From Todiramphus chloris collaris (lineage: Eukaryota; Chordata; Aves; Coraciiformes; Alcedinidae): DNA of 64,000 bases. Shown piece after piece: positions 63,601 through 64,000 of the stretch (positions are counted from its first letter, which is position 1; every line of letters begins with the position of its first letter). The notes under the pieces were generated by a model, which was not told where the DNA came from, searched no databases, and saw only the letters and a program-made list of their open reading frames with translations. The stretch covers positions 1,904,248 to 1,968,247 of the forward strand of contig JANVCC010009967.1 of NCBI GenBank assembly GCA_025345505.1, in the 5' to 3' direction. The position numbers and the translations under genes were made by a program.

Positions 63601-64000
63601 CCCTGAGAAAGCAGTGTGCTCTGCCTTAGGGTCCAGAAATAGGAAGTGACACCTCTTTCCAAATGTGTGACATCCTTGGTTGGTGCTCCTCTTCTTCCTT
63701 GTGCTTGTACCTGTCATGGGTATGTGGCATGTCCCAGCCCTCCTGCTTGGTGCCCCTCTGGCCTCTCATCCTGGACTGTGAGATGTGGAGATGGTGCAGG
63801 TCAGAAACGGCTCCATTCGGGGGCCCGTCCCTGTGCCAGTGGGTGTCAGGGCTGTCCCCGGGGTGGCAGCTCTTCTGGTGATCCTCACAGGGGCTCATCT
63901 CCTTGGGAGCAGTTGTTCTGCGACAGCTGACGTGTGGATCTCCTTAATTTCTGATTTCTAGGGTGGATCTGGCCAACGCAACCAACCCAGCACCATGCAG
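552..64000 (+). CDS. UBAP2: UBAP2, ubiquitin-associated protein 2 (26 exons in window, both ends missing)
   Basis: Seen: 26 exons joined by AG/GT introns give 1063 codons without a stop, and all intron phases are compatible. Domains in order, in window residues: UBA fold 1-63 (motif [11 protein letters not shown], then [15 protein letters not shown] and [13 protein letters not shown]); RGG/RG-rich 64-158 ([20 protein letters not shown]); acidic Trp block about 175-211 ([11 protein letters not shown]); Ser/Thr/Gln-rich disorder 212-750; conserved UBAP2/Lingerer core about 455-500 ([20 protein letters not shown]); Pro/Tyr/Gln-rich tail 750-1063 ([24 protein letters not shown]). Known of the family: cytoplasmic UBA and RGG proteins, paralogue UBAP2L, with roles in stress granules and in ubiquitylation of stalled RNA polymerase II. 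The tail ([29 protein letters not shown]) fits UBAP2 better than UBAP2L. The first coding exon(s) and the stop lie outside the window. The intact frame argues for a functional gene rather than a retrocopy. Confidence 0.96.
630..2263 (+). other. UBAP2 intron 1
   Basis: AT-rich intron of 1634 bp. It has no coding signal. It holds one copy (1749-1803) of a 55-bp sequence that recurs at 4042-4096. Confidence 0.85.
1749..1803 (+). repeat. 55-bp intronic repeat, copy 1
   Basis: Aligns without gaps to 4042-4096 with 9 mismatches in 55 positions. The shared core is CTTTTGTGTGGCCTTGTT. I do not recognise the family. Confidence 0.7.
2264..2374 (+). CDS. UBAP2: UBAP2 exon 2: second half of UBA domain
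   Basis: 37 codons, phase 0 to 0, beginning [19 protein letters not shown] and ending LLEGSSDT. The acceptor is TGCTGCCAG and the donor GTAAGG. It carries UBA helices 2 and 3, with the [11 protein letters not shown] pattern diagnostic of UBAP2/UBAP2L. Confidence 0.97.
2947..2968. repeat. (TA)n microsatellite
   Basis: About 11 uninterrupted TA units, followed by an A-rich run. Confidence 0.9.
3942..4041. other. Assembly gap, 100 N
   Basis: Exactly 100 N, a conventional placeholder for a gap of unknown size. It falls within intron 2, so no known UBAP2 coding exon is lost: exon 2 (phase 0) joins directly to exon 3. Confidence 0.98.
4042..4096 (+). repeat. 55-bp intronic repeat, copy 2 (abuts gap)
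   Basis: Matches 1749-1803 at 46 of 55 positions without gaps. It begins exactly at the gap edge, so the repeat may continue into the missing sequence. Confidence 0.7.
5773..5880. repeat. T/GT-rich low-complexity stretch
   Basis: Dominated by TTTG, TTTTG and poly-T runs on the + strand. The Phe/Cys/Val-rich ORFs it yields are compositional artefacts. Confidence 0.8.
6341..6494 (+). CDS. UBAP2: UBAP2 exon 3: Lys-rich and RGG region
   Basis: 51 codons plus 1 nt, phase 0 to 1. It reads [14 protein letters not shown] first and [19 protein letters not shown] at the end. The acceptor is ACCCAAATAG and the donor GTACGT. It is rich in Arg, Gly and Lys: the RGG-type RNA-binding segment and likely arginine-methylation target of the family. 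The right frame is fixed by the junctions, since exon 2 ends SSDT and exon 4 supplies the rest of the split Phe codon. Confidence 0.94.
6495..8205 (+). other. UBAP2 intron 3
   Basis: 1711 bp of AT-rich unique-looking sequence. No repeats or coding signal recognised. Confidence 0.85.
8206..8283 (+). CDS. UBAP2: UBAP2 exon 4: RGG region
   Basis: 78 nt, phase 1 to 1. After the split Phe it reads [20 protein letters not shown] and then RGRGR. The acceptor is CTCTCCACAG and the donor GTGAGA. The frame stays open after the donor to 8807, but that extension has no family similarity and is intron. Confidence 0.95.
8284..16625 (+). other. UBAP2 intron 4 (8.3 kb)
   Basis: The longest intron in the window. 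It holds poly-T runs (about 11869-11885 and 12000-12012), a poly-A run (13311-13325) and a small hairpin (about 9700-9730). No transposable element or exon was recognised despite its length. Confidence 0.8.
13311..13325. repeat. Poly-A run
   Basis: About 15 A in a row within intron 4. No retroposed gene was recognised just upstream of it. Confidence 0.75.
16626..16680 (+). CDS. UBAP2: UBAP2 exon 5: end of RGG region
   Basis: 55 nt, phase 1 to 2, encoding [19 protein letters not shown] with split glycines at both ends. The acceptor is TCTCTCCTAG and the donor GTAAGA. This is the densest Arg-Gly run of the protein, typical of UBAP2/UBAP2L. Confidence 0.96.
16681..17839 (+). other. UBAP2 intron 5
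   Basis: 1159 bp. The notable element is a perfect 14-bp hairpin at 16723-16757, close to the donor. Confidence 0.85.
16723..16757. repeat. Perfect 14-bp inverted repeat (hairpin)
   Basis: Arms 16723-16736 (ACAGTGGCAATATT) and 16744-16757 (AATATTGCCACTGT) are exact reverse complements, with a 7-nt loop AATTGAC. It starts 43 nt downstream of the exon-5 donor. Pairing does not extend well beyond the arms, so it is short for a microRNA precursor. Confidence 0.9.
17840..17943 (+). CDS. UBAP2: UBAP2 exon 6: acidic linker
   Basis: 104 nt, phase 2 to 1. It reads [17 protein letters not shown], then [16 protein letters not shown]. The acceptor is AAACTCTAG and the donor GTAAGA. The GMGTFNPADY string across the exon 5/6 junction is a family hallmark. 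Confidence 0.95.
20894..21498 (+). mobile_element. CR1 LINE, 3' part of ORF2 plus 3' UTR
   Basis: 5'-truncated avian CR1. Translation shows the conserved C-terminal block ([28 protein letters not shown]) with frame breaks. The 3' end reads TTCTATGATGCTATGATT, a variant of the CR1 terminal octamer repeats. It is non-functional. Confidence 0.93.
21966..22012. repeat. T-rich homopolymeric tract
   Basis: Runs of about 16 and 12 T interrupted by C and G. On the - strand this is an A-rich tract, but no retroposed body was recognised next to it. Confidence 0.8.
22492..22508. repeat. A-run followed by G-run
   Basis: About 9 A followed by about 9 G in a row, an uncommon homopolymer switch. Lengths are approximate. 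Confidence 0.75.
24731..24783 (+). CDS. UBAP2: UBAP2 exon 7: Trp-acidic block
   Basis: 53 nt, phase 1 to 0, encoding [18 protein letters not shown] with the first Gly split. The acceptor is ATTACAATAG and the donor GTAAGT. It is a short exon with three Trp and many acidic residues, strongly conserved between UBAP2 and UBAP2L. Confidence 0.96.
27397..27401. repeat. Target-site duplication GTTGT, left
   Basis: Identical to 28022-28026 on the other side of the LTR. Confidence 0.75.
27402..28021. mobile_element. Solo LTR of an endogenous retrovirus
   Basis: A 620-bp element starting TGTCACGGTTTAG and ending AAACCAGGACA, so it has TG...CA ends with short imperfect inverted termini. It is flanked by a perfect 5-bp direct repeat GTTGT (27397-27401 and 28022-28026), read as the target-site duplication. 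No gag, pol or env coding lies beside it, so it is best read as a solo LTR left by recombination. The 5-bp duplication fits an ERVL- or ERV1-type integrase better than the 6 bp usual for ERVK. It is more GC-rich than the flanking intron. The ORFs inside it are not recognisable proteins. Confidence 0.82.
28022..28026. repeat. Target-site duplication GTTGT, right
   Basis: Identical to 27397-27401. Confidence 0.75.
28519..28583 (+). repeat. Three-unit degenerate tandem repeat
   Basis: The 17-nt core TTCANTGAYTGGAGAAT occurs at 28519, 28545 and 28567, spaced 26 and 22 nt apart. It may be a decayed minisatellite. Confidence 0.8.
30606..31238 (-). mobile_element. CR1 LINE, antisense, 3' part
   Basis: Starts with AGAATCATAGACTAG, the reverse complement of a CR1 3' end. 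It continues through the reversed 3' UTR and ORF2 tail (CAGGCTGAATGACTTCAACT, GGACACAGTACTGCAGG). Frame-disrupted. Confidence 0.92.
31239..31711 (+). mobile_element. CR1 LINE, sense, nested in the antisense CR1
   Basis: Encodes the CR1 ORF2 tail ([31 protein letters not shown]), with a stop in the middle of this block. It ends GATCCTATGATTCTGTGA. Antisense CR1 lies on both sides, so it probably inserted into the older element. Confidence 0.92.
31712..31885 (-). mobile_element. CR1 LINE, antisense, continuation of the interrupted copy
   Basis: Contains the reversed reverse-transcriptase segment (CAGAAGTCCAGCTAGATGAC, and GGACTTGCCCTTGGTGAAG, matching the HGFTKGKS-type region). Relative to a full CR1, a few hundred bases are missing between the two antisense halves. 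The 3' boundary is approximate. Confidence 0.85.
32014..32081 (+). CDS. UBAP2: UBAP2 exon 8
   Basis: 68 nt, phase 0 to 2, [20 protein letters not shown] then GQ and a split Ser. The acceptor is CTCTTTTTCAG and the donor GTAAGC. The [10 protein letters not shown] string directly follows NED in both paralogues. Confidence 0.96.
32082..33883 (+). other. UBAP2 intron 8
   Basis: 1802 bp, AT-rich, with T-rich runs near 33010. No element recognised. Confidence 0.85.
33884..34073 (+). CDS. UBAP2: UBAP2 exon 9
   Basis: 190 nt, phase 2 to 0. It starts [11 protein letters not shown], passes through [18 protein letters not shown] and ends YTPQSL. The acceptor is TTTTTCTTACAG and the donor GTAAAA. The region is Ser/Gln-rich and predicted disordered, carrying the conserved [10 protein letters not shown] string. 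Confidence 0.96.
34074..34786 (+). other. UBAP2 intron 9
   Basis: 713 bp, AT-rich, with a long T tract just before the acceptor. Nothing else seen. Confidence 0.85.
34787..35000 (+). CDS. UBAP2: UBAP2 exon 10
   Basis: 214 nt, phase 0 to 1. It begins [19 protein letters not shown], then has a Ser/Thr-rich run ([19 protein letters not shown]) and ends SSVLSQF. The acceptor is TTTTGGTAG and the donor GTAAGT. The SGFGEL motif and the SSWD block are family features. Confidence 0.95.
35001..36451 (+). other. UBAP2 intron 10
   Basis: 1451 bp, AT-rich. A short CT repeat (about 35023-35044) lies after the donor. No other element seen. Confidence 0.85.
36452..36726 (+). CDS. UBAP2: UBAP2 exon 11
   Basis: 275 nt, phase 1 to 0, the largest exon in the window. 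It starts [15 protein letters not shown], has a Gln run (RQQQQTQ), then [11 protein letters not shown], and ends KRRITPASK. The acceptor is CTGACCAG and the donor GTGAGT. An in-frame internal GTAAAA follows SSQ at 36568. Using it would remove 159 nt without a frame change. Confidence 0.95.
36797..37348 (+). mobile_element. CR1 LINE, 3' part, diverged
   Basis: Starts GTGGCCAGCAGGGCTAGGGA and carries a decayed ORF2 tail ([14 protein letters not shown]). It ends with the 3' UTR (TTCCAACCTAAGTGACTCTATG). Frameshifts and stops show it is dead. It looks more diverged than the neighbouring copy. Confidence 0.9.
37480..39793 (+). mobile_element. CR1 LINE, about 2.3 kb with decayed reverse transcriptase
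   Basis: The longest element here. Upstream, the endonuclease-to-RT linker is visible ([17 protein letters not shown] and [10 protein letters not shown]). The RT domain lies at about 38480-39346, with [43 protein letters not shown] and [10 protein letters not shown]. The catalytic F/YADD box reads FADA (38915-38926), so a metal-binding Asp is lost. A premature TGA lies at 39002-39004 in the same frame, where a Trp codon is expected, and frameshifts occur before and after. The 3' end reads TGTATGATTCTGTGATA. It is an inactive 5'-truncated copy. Confidence 0.93.
38480..39346 (+). pseudogene. CR1 ORF2 reverse-transcriptase remnant
   Basis: One frame covers the RT fingers, palm and thumb of CR1 ORF2, broken by a single internal stop at 39002-39004 and ended by another at 39344-39346. 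The catalytic FADD is changed to FADA. Part of the transposable element, not a host gene. Confidence 0.92.
40131..40303 (+). CDS. UBAP2: UBAP2 exon 12: conserved UBAP2/Lingerer core
   Basis: 173 nt, phase 0 to 2. It reads [19 protein letters not shown], then [18 protein letters not shown], and ends SLYSKTV plus a split Asn. The acceptor is CTTCTTTAAG. The MPGSAD-LN-QFGAL-FGSE block is the most conserved stretch outside the UBA and corresponds to the UBAP2/Lingerer family domain. Two donors 6 nt apart are possible: GTACGT at 40304 (chosen because it keeps the length of the human protein) and GTGAGT at 40310. Confidence 0.95.
40304..41382 (+). other. UBAP2 intron 12
   Basis: 1079 bp, AT-rich. 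No element recognised. Confidence 0.85.
41383..41593 (+). CDS. UBAP2: UBAP2 exon 13
   Basis: 211 nt, phase 2 to 0. It reads [20 protein letters not shown], later [19 protein letters not shown], ending PVAVT. The acceptor is TACTTTTTCCAG and the donor GTGAGT. It is Ser/Thr-rich, disordered, with many potential phosphorylation or glycosylation sites. Confidence 0.95.
41594..42784 (+). other. UBAP2 intron 13
   Basis: 1191 bp, AT-rich. No element recognised. Confidence 0.85.
42785..42824 (+). CDS. UBAP2: UBAP2 exon 14 (40 nt)
   Basis: 40 nt, phase 0 to 1, encoding [13 protein letters not shown] and the first base of Thr. The acceptor is TTTGTTTACAG and the donor GTAAGT. It corresponds to NGHGG...TLDT in the mammalian protein. 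The exon is nearly micro-size and 40 is not a multiple of 3, so skipping it would shift the frame. Confidence 0.93.
42825..45491 (+). other. UBAP2 intron 14
   Basis: 2667 bp. Poly-T near 43611 and poly-A near 45299. A slightly GC-richer patch at about 43210-43400 has no recognisable coding content. Confidence 0.82.
45492..45672 (+). CDS. UBAP2: UBAP2 exon 15
   Basis: 181 nt, phase 1 to 2. It reads [19 protein letters not shown], then [19 protein letters not shown], ending SSSLPQLS. The acceptor is TTTGTTGCAG and the donor GTACAG. Ser/Pro-rich and less conserved, as expected for this part of UBAP2. Confidence 0.93.
45673..47906 (+). other. UBAP2 intron 15
   Basis: 2234 bp. Holds a TG/TA-rich stretch with an inverted repeat (47789-47838) near its 3' end. 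No transposon recognised. Confidence 0.85.
47783..47851. repeat. (TG/TA)n alternating stretch with inverted repeat
   Basis: Mostly alternating purine-pyrimidine. Arms TGTATACATACACA (47789-47802) and TGTGTATGTATACA (47825-47838) are exact reverse complements with a 22-nt spacer, so it could form a cruciform or hairpin. Confidence 0.85.
47907..47973 (+). CDS. UBAP2: UBAP2 exon 16
   Basis: 67 nt, phase 2 to 0. After the split Ser it reads [20 protein letters not shown] and then HA. The acceptor is TTTCTTTCTAG and the donor GTAAGT. Confidence 0.94.
47974..49328 (+). other. UBAP2 intron 16
   Basis: 1355 bp, ending in a T/G-rich run before the acceptor. No element recognised. Confidence 0.85.
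49329..49524 (+). CDS. UBAP2: UBAP2 exon 17
   Basis: 196 nt, phase 0 to 1. It reads [20 protein letters not shown], then [19 protein letters not shown], ending [10 protein letters not shown]. The acceptor is CTCCTTTCTAG. The donor is GTTTGC, the weakest 5' splice site among the exons. It is nonetheless required to join in phase to [10 protein letters not shown]. Confidence 0.92.
49525..50772 (+). other. UBAP2 intron 17
   Basis: 1248 bp with no recognised element. Confidence 0.85.
50773..50864 (+). CDS. UBAP2: UBAP2 exon 18
   Basis: 92 nt, phase 1 to 0. [19 protein letters not shown], then [12 protein letters not shown]. The acceptor is TTGATTCTACAG and the donor GTAAGC. The [10 protein letters not shown] string favours UBAP2 over UBAP2L. 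Start of the Pro-rich C-terminal tract. Confidence 0.96.
50865..51722 (+). other. UBAP2 intron 18
   Basis: 858 bp. Contains the first copy (51513-51538) of a 26-bp exact duplication shared with intron 19. Confidence 0.85.
51513..51538 (+). repeat. 26-bp exact duplication, copy 1
   Basis: Identical over 26 bases to 52974-52999 (begins GGTGGCCGTCACC, ends GCAACATC). The flanks differ. Confidence 0.9.
51723..51770 (+). CDS. UBAP2: UBAP2 exon 19 (48 nt)
   Basis: 16 codons, phase 0 to 0, [16 protein letters not shown]. The acceptor is GTCTTCAAGCAG and the donor GTAAGT. Because it is symmetric, skipping would keep the frame. Confidence 0.96.
52030..52060 (-). mobile_element. CR1 3'-end fragment, antisense
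   Basis: CAGAATCACAGAATTACTGA followed by GGCTGGAAT resembles the reversed CR1 3' terminus. Only about 30 bp is recognisable. Confidence 0.55.
52893..52940 (-). mobile_element. CR1 3'-end fragment, antisense
   Basis: TCATAGAACCCTAGAATGGT then TGGTTGGAAGAG matches a reversed CR1 3' end. What follows (from about 52941) is not recognisable CR1. Confidence 0.7.
52941..53035. repeat. CTG/GGT-rich duplicated segment
   Basis: Two copies of a GGTGCTG...GGTGCCGCAAGA unit (about 52950-52972 and 53008-53034) flank the second copy of the 26-bp duplication. The trinucleotide-like composition differs from the surrounding AT-rich intron. Confidence 0.75.
52974..52999 (+). repeat. 26-bp exact duplication, copy 2
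   Basis: Identical to 51513-51538, lying between the two CTG/GGT units. Confidence 0.9.
53108..53117. other. Assembly gap, 10 N
   Basis: Ten N within intron 19, in the GC-richer patch. Confidence 0.97.
55357..55615. mobile_element. Probable non-autonomous hAT-like DNA element
   Basis: Left end CAGTGGGCTCCACCTTTTTT and right end CACCCCACTTTGGAAACTACT resemble each other in inverse orientation and match the CAGTGG...CC style of Charlie-type hAT termini. The flanks AGCTGAGG (55349-55356) and ATCTGAGG (55616-55623) agree at 7 of 8 positions, fitting a decayed 8-bp target duplication. The interior is AT-rich and non-coding. Confidence 0.5.
55681..55710. repeat. Poly-C followed by poly-T tract
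   Basis: About 19 C followed by about 11 T. Lengths are approximate, and such runs are prone to sequencing error. On the - strand this is an uninterrupted G-run. Confidence 0.85.
55908..56178 (-). mobile_element. CR1 LINE 3' UTR fragment, antisense
   Basis: Starts TCATAGAATCATCTAGGTTG (reversed CR1 3' end) and runs through the reversed 3' UTR and ORF2 end (CCTGGGCAGCCTGTGCCAGG). Confidence 0.92.
56421..56499 (+). CDS. UBAP2: UBAP2 exon 20
   Basis: 79 nt, phase 0 to 1. [20 protein letters not shown], then GNNPYSG with the last Gly split. The acceptor is TCTTTTCAAG and the donor GTGAGT. Confidence 0.96.
56500..57975 (+). other. UBAP2 intron 20
   Basis: 1476 bp. No transposon, RNA gene or extra exon recognised. 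Confidence 0.85.
57976..58190 (+). CDS. UBAP2: UBAP2 exon 21
   Basis: 215 nt, phase 1 to 0. [20 protein letters not shown], then a Gln/Thr/His run ([17 protein letters not shown]), [20 protein letters not shown], and AFQYGPTMF. The acceptor is CTTTCTTTTGCAG and the donor GTAAGT. This Pro/Tyr/Gln-rich prion-like tract is highly conserved between the paralogues. Confidence 0.97.
58191..59551 (+). other. UBAP2 intron 21
   Basis: 1361 bp. An antisense CR1 fragment occupies 58267-58822. The rest holds nothing recognisable. Confidence 0.88.
58267..58822 (-). mobile_element. CR1 LINE 3' part, antisense
   Basis: Starts CGGAATCAGAGAATGGTTTG (reversed 3' end). On the - strand it encodes a decayed CR1 ORF2 tail ([18 protein letters not shown]). 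Confidence 0.92.
59552..59651 (+). CDS. UBAP2: UBAP2 exon 22
   Basis: 100 nt, phase 0 to 1. [20 protein letters not shown], then [13 protein letters not shown] with a split Gly. The acceptor is TTTTGTCCAG and the donor GTACGC. Confidence 0.96.
59652..59734 (+). other. UBAP2 intron 22 (83 bp, minimal intron)
   Basis: Runs from GTACGC to CCGGCAG, only 83 nt long, the shortest intron in the window and near the lower limit for vertebrate splicing. Confidence 0.93.
59735..59842 (+). CDS. UBAP2: UBAP2 exon 23
   Basis: 108 nt, phase 1 to 1. [20 protein letters not shown], then [16 protein letters not shown]. The acceptor is CACCGGCAG and the donor GTAACA. It is a 36-codon symmetric exon, so it can be skipped in frame. 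Confidence 0.96.
59843..61338 (+). other. UBAP2 intron 23
   Basis: 1496 bp, GC-richer than the 5' introns. No repeat recognised. It ends in a T tract before the acceptor. Confidence 0.85.
61339..61406 (+). CDS. UBAP2: UBAP2 exon 24
   Basis: 68 nt, phase 1 to 0. [20 protein letters not shown], then KTQ. The acceptor is TTGTTTTCCAG and the donor GTGAGC. Confidence 0.96.
61407..62331 (+). other. UBAP2 intron 24
   Basis: 925 bp, fairly GC-rich. No element recognised. Confidence 0.85.
62332..62523 (+). CDS. UBAP2: UBAP2 exon 25
   Basis: 64 codons, phase 0 to 0. [20 protein letters not shown], later [20 protein letters not shown], then [11 protein letters not shown]. The acceptor is CTCCTCCCCTGCAG and the donor GTGAGT. 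The paralogue UBAP2L has SFEKQGFHTG here, so the sequence separates the two. Confidence 0.97.
62524..63961 (+). other. UBAP2 intron 25
   Basis: 1438 bp. About half is a sense CR1 (62660-63394). The GC-rich remainder shows no coding signal. Confidence 0.88.
62660..63394 (+). mobile_element. CR1 LINE, 3' third, sense
   Basis: The translation shows [20 protein letters not shown] and [20 protein letters not shown] of the ORF2 tail. It ends with the 3' UTR and GCTTGTGATTCTGTGA. A stop replaces the expected Trp-containing block. The large - strand ORF at 62643-63527 is the antisense shadow of this element. Confidence 0.93.
63962..64000 (+). CDS. UBAP2: UBAP2 exon 26 (cut by window end)
   Basis: 13 codons seen, [13 protein letters not shown], after acceptor TTTCTAG, phase 0. 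It matches the SGSGQRSQPSS region near the C-terminus of UBAP2, so only about 15-20 residues and the stop are still missing downstream. Confidence 0.9.

Noticed and set aside
552-64000. Intronic box C/D snoRNA (mammalian UBAP2 is, as I recall, a host of SNORD121-type snoRNAs)
   Set aside because: I looked for RTGATGA followed at 60-90 nt by CTGA with a terminal stem, especially upstream of acceptors (for example 17771, 25326, 39976, 49073, 57172). Each candidate lacked a correctly spaced D box or a stem. A covariance-model search would decide it.
1-64000. tRNA, rRNA, CRISPR array, operon-like or phage-like gene cluster
   Set aside because: No tRNA B-box-like structure, no regularly spaced direct repeats and no compact gene cluster were seen. 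The window is a vertebrate intron-exon landscape.

Overview
This window is vertebrate genomic DNA, almost certainly from a bird. It lies wholly inside one split gene on the + strand, UBAP2 (ubiquitin-associated protein 2). No compact prokaryote-like ORFs, CRISPR arrays or operons are present. The avian assignment rests on many CR1 LINE fragments with the typical ATTCTATGA-type 3' ends, a TGTCACGG...AGGACA solo LTR, and the compact layout of a gene that is much longer in mammals. Two assembly gaps are present: 100 N at 3942-4041 and 10 N at 53108-53117.

I could place 26 consecutive coding exons, 552-629 through 63962-64000. Every internal one is bounded by AG/GT and their phases chain without a break. 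Together they encode 1063 consecutive codons (3189 nt) with no stop or frameshift. The start codon with roughly the first 30 residues, and the last residues with the stop, lie outside the window. Protein order is: UBA domain (exons 1-2), Arg/Gly-rich RGG segment (exons 3-5), W-containing acidic block (exons 6-7), long Ser/Thr/Gln-rich disordered centre (exons 8-17) that includes the conserved UBAP2/Lingerer-type core in exon 12, and Pro/Gly/Tyr/Gln-rich C-terminal low-complexity tract (exons 18-26). The family is linked to ubiquitin binding, stress granules and RNP condensates.

The rest, about 95% of the window, is intron. It holds CR1 LINE pieces in both orientations: intron 6 (+), intron 7 (- with a nested +), intron 11 (two +, one with a decayed reverse transcriptase), introns 19 and 21 (-), and intron 25 (+). 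It also holds a 620-bp solo LTR with a 5-bp target-site duplication (intron 7), a probable small hAT-like element (intron 19), simple repeats and homopolymers, and several unexplained small structures. These are a 14-bp perfect hairpin just after the exon-5 donor, a 26-bp exact duplication between introns 18 and 19, and a 55-bp imperfect duplication next to the 100-N gap.

I found no convincing second gene, RNA gene or novel system. The observations of most value concern splicing (tandem and internal donors, a missing alternative exon, inverted CR1 pairs around exon groups), repeat history, and which sex-chromosome copy (Z or W) this is.
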